A stretch of 64,000 nt of DNA, from assembly GCF_000960475.2 (NCBI RefSeq), contig NZ_JZDQ02000005.1, forward strand, positions 62,001 to 126,000, given 5' to 3'. This DNA is from Nocardioides luteus. GTDB taxonomy: Bacteria > Actinomycetota > Actinomycetes > Propionibacteriales > Nocardioidaceae. Shown one piece after another: positions 32,479 through 45,368 of the stretch; the stretch's first letter is position 1, and every line of letters starts with the position of its first letter. A model generated the notes under the pieces. It searched no databases, had not been told where the DNA came from, and saw nothing but the letters and a program-made list of their open reading frames with translations. Both the position numbers and the translations under genes were made by a program.

Positions 32479-33782
32479 TGATCCTGACCCACGGGCTTGG
32501 TGACCGCTCGGACCTCCCCGTCCCGGTATGGATCGCCCTGTACGTCGCGGTGGGGGTCCTGCTCTTCTCCTTCCTCGCGCTCGGGCTGCTGTGGCGTTCG
32601 AGCCGGTTCGGGACCGAGGACGGAGTGGTGCTCCCTCGGTGGACACAGGTCGTGGTGGGGGAACGGTCCTCGCACATCGCACAGGCTGTCGCGCTGGTGG
32701 GTGCGGTGGCGTTCCTCGCAGTCGCGTGGTTCGGTCCGACGAGTGTGGCGACGAACCCGGCTCCCACCTGGCTCTACGTGTGGGTGTGGGTCGGCCTGGT
32801 GCCGTGCTCGCTGCTCCTGGGGCCGGTGTGGCGGTTCCTCAACCCGGTGCGGGCACTGGCACGGCTGCTCCGCAGAGCGGTGCCCTCCCGCCTCCGGCGG
32901 TCAGGGCTCCCGGCGCGCGTGGGCCGGTGGCCGGCCGTCGCCTCGCTGGGCGTGTTCCTGTGGCTGGAGCTCGTCTTCGACCACTCCGACGAGCCGCGGG
33001 TGGTGGCCGGGTTCGTGACCGCGTACGTTCTCGTGCACGGGATCGGTGGTGCCGTGGCCGGTCCACGGTGGTTCGACGCCGCCGATGGGCTCGAGGTCTA
33101 CTCGGCGACCATCGGGCGGCTCGCACCATGGGGTCGGTCGGAGGACGGCGAGGCCATCGTCCGCCACCCGCTGGCCGGACTCGCCGCCATGCCGGTCCCG
33201 CCGGGGCAGATCGCCGTGCTGTGCACGCTGCTCGGGTCGACGGCCTTCGACGGGGTGACCCGCACCTCGTTCTGGGGCGACCTGACCCGCGACCTCGGCC
33301 GGCCCGACTATCTGATCACCGGCACCCTCGGCCTGCTCGCCGCCATCCTGCTCGTGGCCGGTGCCTACCAGTTAGCGATGCGCGCCACGGATGTCTTCTC
33401 GCGGTATGCCGACGGCACCTCGCAAGCCTTCGCGCACACGATGGTGCCGATCATCGTCGGCTACACCGTGGCCCACTACTTCTCGTTCGCGATCTTCCAA
33501 GGCCAGGTCGGAGCGATCCTGGCGTCCGACCCCTTCGGTCGCGGGTGGGACCTCTTCGGGTCGGCCCAGGCGTCGATCGACTACCTGGTCGTCTCACCCC
33601 GGACGATTGCCGTCGTCCAGCTCGCCGCGGTGGTCTGCGGACACGTCGTCGGCGTCGTGGCGGCCCACGACCGCTCGCTCGAGGAGCTCCGTCCGCGATC
33701 GGTCGCGGTGGGGCAGCTGCCGTACCTCCTGTTGATGGTCGGCCTGACCTCGACGGGCCTCGTTCTCCTGATGGGATTGTGA
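32478..33782 (+). CDS. Polytopic membrane protein, 434 aa, function unknown
   Basis: About ten hydrophobic segments with short polar loops. I choose ATG at 32478 (MILTHGLG) over GTG at 32475; both overlap the lipoprotein stop. Conserved-looking elements include RWFDAADGLEVYS, TIGRLAPWGR, SFWGDLTRDLG and VGYTVAHYFSFAIFQGQ. Proteins of this general look are sometimes labelled fenitrothion hydrolase in databases; I recall that only weakly and would not infer hydrolase function. Pairing with a cupredoxin lipoprotein suggests membrane copper handling. Confidence 0.75.
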   Translation: MILTHGLGDRSDLPVPVWIALYVAVGVLLFSFLALGLLWRSSRFGTEDGVVLPRWTQVVVGERSSHIAQAVALVGAVAFLAVAWFGPTSVATNPAPTWLYVWVWVGLVPCSLLLGPVWRFLNPVRALARLLRRAVPSRLRRSGLPARVGRWPAVASLGVFLWLELVFDHSDEPRVVAGFVTAYVLVHGIGGAVAGPRWFDAADGLEVYSATIGRLAPWGRSEDGEAIVRHPLAGLAAMPVPPGQIAVLCTLLGSTAFDGVTRTSFWGDLTRDLGRPDYLITGTLGLLAAILLVAGAYQLAMRATDVFSRYADGTSQAFAHTMVPIIVGYTVAHYFSFAIFQGQVGAILASDPFGRGWDLFGSAQASIDYLVVSPRTIAVVQLAAVVCGHVVGVVAAHDRSLEELRPRSVAVGQLPYLLLMVGLTSTGLVLLMGL

Positions 33783-33785
33783 GAA

Positions 33786-33935
33786 ATGATGATCACGCCG
33801 TTGCACATCGTCGACTACCTGTGGGTGTTCCCGATGGTGGCCATCGCGCTCGTCGTCGGCCTCTACGCATGGCTGAAGGCGCCGTCCCCCGTCGAACGTG
33901 AGGAGCGCACCGACAGGGACGGGCCAGCCGACTGA
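33786..33935 (+). CDS. 49-aa single-span membrane protein at the end of the CuMMO operon
   Basis: A short frame reading MMITPLHIVDYLWVFPMVAI then a continued helix (ALVVGLYAWL) and a charged tail (KAPSPVEREERTDRDGPAD). It begins three bases after the stop of the 434-aa membrane gene and stops three bases before the convergent regulator gene ends. One transmembrane helix with an acidic/basic cytosolic tail is typical of small accessory subunits. It has no name that I know. Confidence 0.7.
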   Translation: MMITPLHIVDYLWVFPMVAIALVVGLYAWLKAPSPVEREERTDRDGPAD

Positions 33936-33938
33936 GGG

Positions 33939-35717
33939 TCAGGCGCCGGGCTCGATGTTGTAGGCCTTGATCTTGCGGTAGATCGAGGCCCGCGACATAC
34001 CGAGCGCCTCAGCGGCGCGCGCCTTGTCCCAGTCGCAGGCTCGCAGCGACTCCACGATGGCGTCCCTGGTCATCCACTCGAGCGGGGTGAGCCGATACCG
34101 CAGCCCGCTGCCGAAGTCGGCCGGAAGGTGCTGCTCGCGCAGGACGGAATCGGTCGCCGACGGGATCATCCCGGTGACCAGCTCGACGACCTCGGCCAGG
34201 TTTCCCGGCCACGGCTCGCGGATGAGGCGGGTGAGCAGCTCGGGGGAGACCGACGTGACCCGCCCGCGGCTCAACCGGCGCACCATGTCAGGCAGCAGGA
34301 CGCGTAGGTCCTGGACGCGTGCCCTCAGCGGGGGAAGGGCGATCATCGGGATACCGGCGGCAGCCAGGTCGCTCTCGGTCTCCTCGGATCCCTCGGCGCG
34401 CTTGTGATGGGTGCGGGTCGTGAAGGTGAGCCAGCCGCCGGTCGAGGGAAGGTCCATGCCGTTGACCAGCTCTGCGAGGCGCCCGGACGCCAGTCCGTCG
34501 GCGTCGCGGACGATGACGGGATGACCATCGGCGAGCTGCTCGCCGACCGATCCGAGCTTGGCCTCGATGTCCGCGTCTCCGCAGTCGATGACGACGACCG
34601 TACGTCCCGGGAACTCGCGCATGGCGATGTCCTGGATGAGGGTGCGTTTGCCGGTGCCCGGCTCGCCGACGAGGCAGACGGGCAGTCGCGCGGCCGCCAT
34701 GCGGCCGACCATGGCCATGGGGCCGAGGACCAGCGGGCTGAGCTGGTGGGCTCCACGTGGACGGGGCGGGCTCGACTGCTGCACCGGTGGTGCGGGAGCG
34801 GAGGCGGGGATCTCGACGATCGCACCGTCGAGCCTGCCGTACGACGAACGGATGGCGCGCACGGTCAGGGTGGTGGCGTACTCGGTGCCGGACATGAGCG
34901 AGATCTCGGCGCGGTCGGAGTTGCCGAGCGCGTCCACGGTCAGCGCCCACAGCTCGGGTCGTCCCAGGCCGCCGATGCGGTCGGCGGCAGCGGCCGATCC
35001 GATGAACGCCTCGTCGCTGACGGCGATGACGCGGTCCTCAGCGGCTCGGCTGCAGCGGAGATACTGCTCCAGAAGTGACCGCGCTCCTCTGCTCGACATC
35101 GTGAGGAGGCTGTCCTCGATGGAGGCACCGGCCTGCCGGACCAGTGCCGTGAGCGCGGGATGGGCACGGTCGGCCCAGGTGGTGATGTCCAGGACGCCGA
35201 GCTGGCGGCGGGTGATGGGGTCCCGCACGGGGACGCCGACGCAGGCGAACACCTGGAGCTGCTCGTTGAAGTGCTCGGCGCCGCGTACGAGGGCGGTCGT
35301 TCGATCCTCGAGAGCGGTACCGATGCCGTTGGTGCCGGCGTACTTCTCGGCATAGCTGAACCCCGGAGCGAGCAGGGCGCGGTCGAGCTGACCTTCGAGG
35401 CACGGCTCGCCCGAGTGCCGTAGCAGCACCTTGCCGGTGCTGTCACCGAGGATGAGGGTCAGCGGGCTGCCGTCGATGTCGCTCTGCACCTTCTCGATGA
35501 CGGGGCGGGCGGCGCGGACCAACCTGGTCGACAGGTTGAGGTTGTCGTCGTAAGGCAGGTCGAGGCGGTCGCCGAGGGCCTGGCTGTCGTAGGAGCGACG
35601 CCAGGACGCGAGGATTCCGTCGCGGACCCGGGCATCGGGATCGGACGAAGCTCGCTCCTCGAGCCGTTCGAGGGAGTGCGTCAGCACGTCGGACCAGTTC
35701 GGCATGGCGCTGGGCAT
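33939..35717 (-). CDS. GAF-AAA-Fis activator (AcoR/MimR-like) without GAFTGA motif
   Basis: About 592 aa. An AcoR-type GAF domain (GFSYAEKYAGTNGIGTALEDR) is followed by an AAA core with Walker A GEPGTGKRT and a reduced Walker B region (VIVRDADGL), PWPGNLAEVVELV, and a C-terminal Fis helix-turn-helix (KARAAEALGMSRASIYRKIK). The GAFTGA loop that contacts sigma-54 is missing, as in other actinobacterial members. MimR, which activates mimABCD in mycobacteria, has this layout. It is convergent with the CuMMO operon and probably its activator. ATG at 35717 is chosen; 35705 or GTG at 35765 are possible. Confidence 0.87.
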   Translation of the reverse strand: MPSAMPNWSDVLTHSLERLEERASSDPDARVRDGILASWRRSYDSQALGDRLDLPYDDNLNLSTRLVRAARPVIEKVQSDIDGSPLTLILGDSTGKVLLRHSGEPCLEGQLDRALLAPGFSYAEKYAGTNGIGTALEDRTTALVRGAEHFNEQLQVFACVGVPVRDPITRRQLGVLDITTWADRAHPALTALVRQAGASIEDSLLTMSSRGARSLLEQYLRCSRAAEDRVIAVSDEAFIGSAAAADRIGGLGRPELWALTVDALGNSDRAEISLMSGTEYATTLTVRAIRSSYGRLDGAIVEIPASAPAPPVQQSSPPRPRGAHQLSPLVLGPMAMVGRMAAARLPVCLVGEPGTGKRTLIQDIAMREFPGRTVVVIDCGDADIEAKLGSVGEQLADGHPVIVRDADGLASGRLAELVNGMDLPSTGGWLTFTTRTHHKRAEGSEETESDLAAAGIPMIALPPLRARVQDLRVLLPDMVRRLSRGRVTSVSPELLTRLIREPWPGNLAEVVELVTGMIPSATDSVLREQHLPADFGSGLRYRLTPLEWMTRDAIVESLRACDWDKARAAEALGMSRASIYRKIKAYNIEPGA

Positions 35718-35743
35718 GGGCGTTCTCGTTTCTGCCTGAGCCT

Positions 35744-35758
35744 GTCTCAATGTGAGAC
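35744..35758. promoter_or_regulatory. Palindrome GTCTCA-ATG-TGAGAC in regulator promoter
   Basis: A perfect 6-3-6 inverted repeat lies 26 bp upstream of the activator start. A near-copy, GTCTCA-GTT-TGAGAT, occurs at 38871-38885. Shared motif and location suggest an operator of the GAF-AAA-Fis protein or the IclR protein. It overlaps the CRP-like site at 35751. Confidence 0.6.
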
Positions 35759-35766
35759 CCATCACA
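35751..35766. promoter_or_regulatory. CRP/GlxR-type site between activator and IclR genes
   Basis: TGTGAGACCCATCACA matches TGTGA-N6-TCACA exactly and overlaps the right arm of the GTCTCA palindrome. Binding of a Crp/GlxR protein and of the local regulator would therefore be mutually exclusive. Symmetry is seen; function is inferred. Confidence 0.6.
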
Positions 35767-35830
35767 CTAGTCCGGTTTGCTTTGATCAGTTGCAGGTAAT
35801 CGGCGGGTTACTTCTACACCGGAGGAAACC

Positions 35831-36676
35831 ATGACGGAAACGACCAGCCTGGACGCAGTCGAAGGCATCCCTGCACAGAAGAGAGTCCTCAACTCGGCCA
35901 TCCACATCGCCAATACGCTGGCGATCATCTCCGAGAATCCGGCGGGTGTATCGGCCAAGGTGTTGGCACGCCGCCTCGAGCAGAGCTTGTCGACCACCTA
36001 CTACGCGCTGCAGACGTTGACGGACGTGGGGATGATCGAGCATTCGCCGACCACGTCTGGGCTGTACACCCTCGGCCCGCAGATCGCCGCGCTGTACCGG
36101 GGCTACGTCGCCAACCGGACCCAGCCGGAGCGACTGGCGGCGGTGCTGCAGGATCTGCGTGACGAGACCCGCGCGCGTGCCTATCTGGGCTGGTGGAAGC
36201 AGGGTGATCTGGAGATCGCGGACACCCGAGGACGCCGGGGCGCGGCAGAGCTGCGCGACATCTCGGCGGGCTACCGCGGCGGCGCTCACGCGCTCGCCCT
36301 CGGCAAGGTCATGCTCGCCTCGATCGGCTCCGATCGCTGGCCCGCCTACCTTCGGCAGCCGCGCCTGCGGAGGTTCACCGATCACACGCTCGACACCCCG
36401 GATCGGCTGCGCCGCGAGGTGCTGCGGATGCGGGCGGCGGGGTTCGCCACCGACGTGGACGAGTACGAGATGGGCGTCTCCTGCGTGGCAGCCCCGGTGC
36501 GGGACAGCGCCGGACGGGTGATCGCGGGTCTGGGCGTCTCCGTCTCGTCCCGTCGCTTCCTGGACGAACGTGAGCAGCTGGAGCTGGCGGTCAGGCGGGC
36601 CGCACGGGACGCGACCCGGATGTACGTCGACCTCGACCCGCTCACGGCCATGGTGTGTGAGCGGGCCTGGGCATGA
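35831..36676 (+). CDS. IclR-family transcriptional regulator
   Basis: A 281-aa protein. The winged helix is at about 20-80 (GVSAKVLARRLEQSLSTTYY, then ALQTLTDVGMIEHS). The IclR ligand domain follows with GGAHALALGKVMLA, GFATDVDEYEMGVSCVAAPV and GLGVSVSSRRFL. CGGAGG precedes the ATG. IclR proteins commonly control catabolic genes in response to small acids. It diverges from the GAF-AAA-Fis gene around a composite operator, so either protein may regulate the CuMMO region. The next gene overlaps its stop by ATGA. Confidence 0.88.
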   Translation: MTETTSLDAVEGIPAQKRVLNSAIHIANTLAIISENPAGVSAKVLARRLEQSLSTTYYALQTLTDVGMIEHSPTTSGLYTLGPQIAALYRGYVANRTQPERLAAVLQDLRDETRARAYLGWWKQGDLEIADTRGRRGAAELRDISAGYRGGAHALALGKVMLASIGSDRWPAYLRQPRLRRFTDHTLDTPDRLRREVLRMRAAGFATDVDEYEMGVSCVAAPVRDSAGRVIAGLGVSVSSRRFLDEREQLELAVRRAARDATRMYVDLDPLTAMVCERAWA

Positions 36677-37431
36677 CGTACCGGGCGCTGGCTTCGGCGG
36701 TGGGGGCGCTGCTCCTGTGGACAGCGCCCTCCTGCGGTGCGTCAGAGACACCGTCACACACCGGCGAGACGAAGGCCGGGGTGGCCGGATGGGGCGATGG
36801 CCTCGTCGACCACCAGGCTGGCTATCGGCTCTCCGACATCCGGGCCGACGGTGGACGCGCCGGGCGGGTCCGCTTCGAGCTCGAGAGCGGACAGGCAGAC
36901 ATCGCCGAGCTGACGTCGTGGTACTGGTCGGCCGACCTCCGCTACTTCGAGCGAGCTGTGGCGCGGCCGATGGGTGACGGCGCCTGGGAAGCGACGTTTC
37001 CTGACAGTCCAGGAGGCCCGGGCCACCTGGTGGTGGCCTTCGACAGCGGCGACGAGGAGATCGGCGACCTCGTCCTCGGCTCTGATCTCGTCGCACCGCA
37101 AGGGAAGCGTCGACCGTCCGAGGCTCGTGTCTCCGACGGGGACGTACAGAAGGTGGGCGGGTACGACGTCACGCTGTCGGGCGACCTGCTGCTCGCCCAG
37201 CCGTCGACGCTGACGCTGTCGGTGGCCTCGGCCGGCAAGCAGGTCCGGTACGCCGAGGCGGAGATCGCCGCGGTCAGCATCGCCAGCGGAGCCTTCGCCC
37301 GGTTCGAGGCGGGCCCGGACGGAACGTTCAGCGGCACGCCGTCCTCGCCGGGACGGTTCCGTGTCGTGGTCGATGTCGTCATCGCCGATCAGCAGTTGCA
37401 CGCGGTGTTCGAGCGGGCCGCCTTCGGGTGA
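36673..37431 (+). CDS. Putative exported lipoprotein, 252 aa, unknown function
   Basis: Begins MTYRALASAVGALLLWTAPSC, a short signal peptide with a possible lipobox (APSC). The rest is beta-rich and soluble (DIRADGGRAGRVRFELESGQ; GPGHLVVAFDSGDEEIGDLV; GTPSSPGRFRVVVDVVIADQ), resembling immunoglobulin- or FixH-like folds. I recognise no family. It overlaps the IclR gene by ATGA and so belongs to its transcript. It could be an extracytoplasmic accessory to the monooxygenase or unrelated. Confidence 0.7.
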   Translation: MTYRALASAVGALLLWTAPSCGASETPSHTGETKAGVAGWGDGLVDHQAGYRLSDIRADGGRAGRVRFELESGQADIAELTSWYWSADLRYFERAVARPMGDGAWEATFPDSPGGPGHLVVAFDSGDEEIGDLVLGSDLVAPQGKRRPSEARVSDGDVQKVGGYDVTLSGDLLLAQPSTLTLSVASAGKQVRYAEAEIAAVSIASGAFARFEAGPDGTFSGTPSSPGRFRVVVDVVIADQQLHAVFERAAFG

Positions 37432-37578
37432 TCCCCGGAGCAGGCGTCCTGGTCTCGGTTTCCCGCATGGCGTGGAAGTTCGGTGCGGTTCGAGCGGTCG
37501 CACCTGTCGGGTAACCGCGAAGCCTCCTACGTTGCGACCAGGCCGGGAGACCGGCGTCGACACCCGAGAGGAAGAGCG

Positions 37579-37905
37579 ATGATCTTCATCACCGCACGGT
37601 TCGCCGTGAAGCCCGAGCATGCCGACGACTGGATCGAGATCTCACGCGCGTTCTCCGAGGCGACCCGCGCCGAGGAGGGATGCCTCTGGTACGACTGGAG
37701 CCGCTCTGTCGACGACCCGAACCTCTTCGTCCTGGTCGAGGCGTTCGCGGACGAGGCTGCCGGTGGCGTACACGTCGGTTCGGAGCACTTCCGCGAGGCC
37801 CGGCGGACGTTGCCGCAGTACCTCTCGCGTACCCCCGACATCGTTCATGTCCAGACTCCCGAGTCGGGTTGGTCGGAGCTGGGCGAGCTCGCCGTCTCTG
37901 CGTGA
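37579..37905 (+). CDS. Antibiotic biosynthesis monooxygenase (ABM)-domain protein, 108 aa
   Basis: A small ferredoxin-like alpha/beta domain: FITARFAVKPEHADDWIEISRAFSEATRAEEGCLWYDWSRS is the ABM pattern, followed by FVLVEAFADEAA and HVGSEHF. Members are cofactor-free oxygenases, haem-degrading enzymes or stress-related dimers. ATG at 37579 follows GAGAGGAAGAG. The membrane protein gene starts at GTG overlapping its stop (GTGA), so the two are coupled. Role here unknown. Confidence 0.82.
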   Translation: MIFITARFAVKPEHADDWIEISRAFSEATRAEEGCLWYDWSRSVDDPNLFVLVEAFADEAAGGVHVGSEHFREARRTLPQYLSRTPDIVHVQTPESGWSELGELAVSA

Positions 37906-38591
37906 GGCTCCTCTTCGTGGTGGCGGTCGCGGCCGTCACCACGGCCGGCCTGGCCGCCGATCGATTCGTCGATGCCCGCGGTCAGGCATGGCTCGGCCTG
38001 GGATGCACGGCTCTGTTCGTCGTGGTGGCCCGCAGGGCCGACGTCCACGAACGGCGTCAGGCGCTCGTCGTGGTGGCGGTCGCGACGTTCTTCGAAGTGG
38101 TCGGTGCCCAGCTCTGGGGGCTCTACGACTACCGGCTCGGCAACCTGCCGCTCTTCGTCCCTGCCGGGCACGGGCTGGTGTTCCTCACCGGGCTGCGCCT
38201 CAGCCAGGTGCCCCTCCTGGTCCGGCACCGAGATGCTTTCGTCCGGGTGACGGCGGTGGTGGCGACGGCCTGGGCAGTGCTCGGTGCCGCCGGGCTGCTC
38301 GGGACACGCGACCTCTCCGGAGCCGTTGGCTCTGCACTCGTCGTGGTCATGCTCGCCCGAGGCCGTCAGGCCGGCCTGTTCGCCGGCGTCTGGTGGTTCG
38401 TCGCCTACCTCGAGCTCTACGGCACCGCCATCGGAACCTGGACGTGGTCGCCCGTCGTACCCGGGTTGGGTCTGCCTGCGGGGAACCCGCCCAGCGGCGT
38501 CGCCTCGGGCTACGTCGTCTTCGACTGGCTGGCGGGTGTGCTGGTCGCAGGAGCGACTCGCTTCGCGCGAGCCGCGGCGACCACCGGGTGA
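37902..38591 (+). CDS. Integral membrane protein, 229 aa, unknown function
   Basis: Starts at GTG 37902 overlapping the ABM stop. About seven hydrophobic segments with embedded polar motifs ATFFEVVGAQLWGLYDYRLG, LYGTAIGTWTWSP and GNPPSGVASGYVVFDW. The overall pattern is reminiscent of CruF/DUF422-type carotenoid-related membrane proteins, but I am not sure. It terminates the short IclR-lipoprotein-ABM-membrane series before the Cys-rich small gene on the other strand. Confidence 0.7.
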   Translation: MRLLFVVAVAAVTTAGLAADRFVDARGQAWLGLGCTALFVVVARRADVHERRQALVVVAVATFFEVVGAQLWGLYDYRLGNLPLFVPAGHGLVFLTGLRLSQVPLLVRHRDAFVRVTAVVATAWAVLGAAGLLGTRDLSGAVGSALVVVMLARGRQAGLFAGVWWFVAYLELYGTAIGTWTWSPVVPGLGLPAGNPPSGVASGYVVFDWLAGVLVAGATRFARAAATTG

Positions 38592-38624
38592 CCTCAGGTG
38601 ATCATGTCCCGGAGAGCCTCCCCG

Positions 38625-38804
38625 TCAGGCGGCCTCTTCTCGTGGCGCGAGGTGACCGGCAGGCAGTGTGGAGCCGGGCATCAAGGTGGGCTCGCAATCG
38701 CATCCGTCCCCGCATGCCAGATAGATGTGTGCCGGGTGGCCGCACCGCGGGCACGGTAGGTCGTGTGACAGGTGACGCGAGTTGATCTGGATGACGCCCC
38801 TCAT
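38625..38804 (-). CDS. 59-aa cysteine-rich zinc-ribbon-like protein
   Basis: An ATG at 38804 is led by a perfect AAGGAGG (spacing 6) and encodes 59 residues. The core reads CPRCGHPAHIYLACGDGCDC, i.e. a CxxC pair followed by CxxxCxC, with extra histidines (SRHLSHD, PAHI). This could bind zinc or copper. The tail is Pro/Glu-rich. The 67 bp upstream carry the GTCTCA-GTT-TGAGAT palindrome also seen at the activator promoter. I know no named family; a metal chaperone or small regulator is possible. Confidence 0.7.
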   Translation of the reverse strand: MRGVIQINSRHLSHDLPCPRCGHPAHIYLACGDGCDCEPTLMPGSTLPAGHLAPREEAA

Positions 38805-38870
38805 GGCGTGCCTCCTTTCTTGGTCTCTCAGGTACCCAAACCCATCACAACCCAGTTGCGATCTCGGGGT

Positions 38871-38885
38871 GTCTCAGTTTGAGAT
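38871..38885. promoter_or_regulatory. Second copy of the GTCTCA-N3-TGAGAY palindrome
   Basis: GTCTCAGTTTGAGAT sits 67 bp upstream of the Cys-rich small gene (leftward) and about 190 bp before the carboxylase gene (rightward). It matches the 35744 palindrome at 11 of 12 arm positions, so both regions may belong to one regulon. Confidence 0.55.
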
Positions 38886-39072
38886 CGGCCGGAAGCAGCG
38901 GTCGACGGCGTCCGCCGGGCGTTGTAGGAAACGGCCATCCTGAGCGGGTGACAACGGCGCGAACCTGGGGTGCCTCCGGGCGGTGTCCACTAGGAAATCG
39001 ACAAGGAATCCATCAGAAGCCTGTCGGAGTCGAGCGGTCACAGGAGCGGCGCCTGATGAAAAAGTCTGCACC

Positions 39073-44589
<5,517 letters not shown>

Positions 44590-44603
44590 TTGGCGACCGC
44601 TTG

Positions 44604-45368
44604 CTAGTGCGGTTGGTTTCTCGAGCCGTCGGCGAACGCGCGCCAGTCCACCAGCTCGTGCATGCCCGCTCCCGCCGTCACGAGCGGCAGGACCGGCACG
44701 AAGCATCGGGGTGACTGGCCCAGCAGGAAGCGAACAGCCGCGGCAACGTCGTCGGCTGGGATCATGCGATCACGAGTGTTCTCGGGGGCCCAGCTGGTGC
44801 CCGGGGTGTCGACGAGTCCGGGTGTGAGTGCGGTGATGTGGATGCCGTCGGGGCTGAGCTCGGCATGGAGGGAGCTCGAGAGGCCAACCAGGGCTGCCTT
44901 GGTGGCGGAGTAGACGGACGCATACGGGGGAGTCTCGGTCGCCGTCATCGAGCTGACGTTGATGATCCAGCTTGCGCCGTTGCTCCTGGCGGCGTCGCTC
45001 AGCTGAGGTAGAGCCTCCTGGATGAGCCTCACAGTGCTTCGGAGGTTCAGGGCGAGCTCCACATCGAGCTCCTTCGGCGTCTTCCGCTGTATCGGACCGA
45101 TGAGGCCCGCACCGGCGTTGTTGACCAGGAGGTCCAGCCGACCGTGGCGGCCTACGTGTTCGGCGATCACATCGCTGGCAACGTCGGTCGCCAGGTTCGC
45201 GGCGATGACGTGGGCCCGGTCGGTTCCGAGCTGGGCGGCCGCGCTCACCAGCTTGTCGCGGTCGCGGCCGACCAAGGTCACCGACCAGCCTTGGTCGACG
45301 AGCATCGCAGCGATCGCCAGCCCGATGCCGGCTGAGCCGCCCGTGACGAGTGCAGCCGGAGCGCTCAT
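44604..45368 (-). CDS. Short-chain dehydrogenase/reductase
   Basis: A 254-aa SDR: TGGSAGIG, NNAGAG, S in INVSSMTATE, and YSATK as Tyr-x3-Lys. The N-terminus MSAPAALVTGG is taken from ATG 45368, which overlaps the stop of the AMP ligase gene (ATGA); the longer frame is antisense to that gene. It is the second gene of a leftward operon with the aryl-AMP ligase and lies under the TTGACG-type promoter at 47.1 kb. It probably reduces or oxidises an aromatic side-chain intermediate. Confidence 0.87.
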   Translation of the reverse strand: MSAPAALVTGGSAGIGLAIAAMLVDQGWSVTLVGRDRDKLVSAAAQLGTDRAHVIAANLATDVASDVIAEHVGRHGRLDLLVNNAGAGLIGPIQRKTPKELDVELALNLRSTVRLIQEALPQLSDAARSNGASWIINVSSMTATETPPYASVYSATKAALVGLSSSLHAELSPDGIHITALTPGLVDTPGTSWAPENTRDRMIPADDVAAAVRFLLGQSPRCFVPVLPLVTAGAGMHELVDWRAFADGSRNQPH

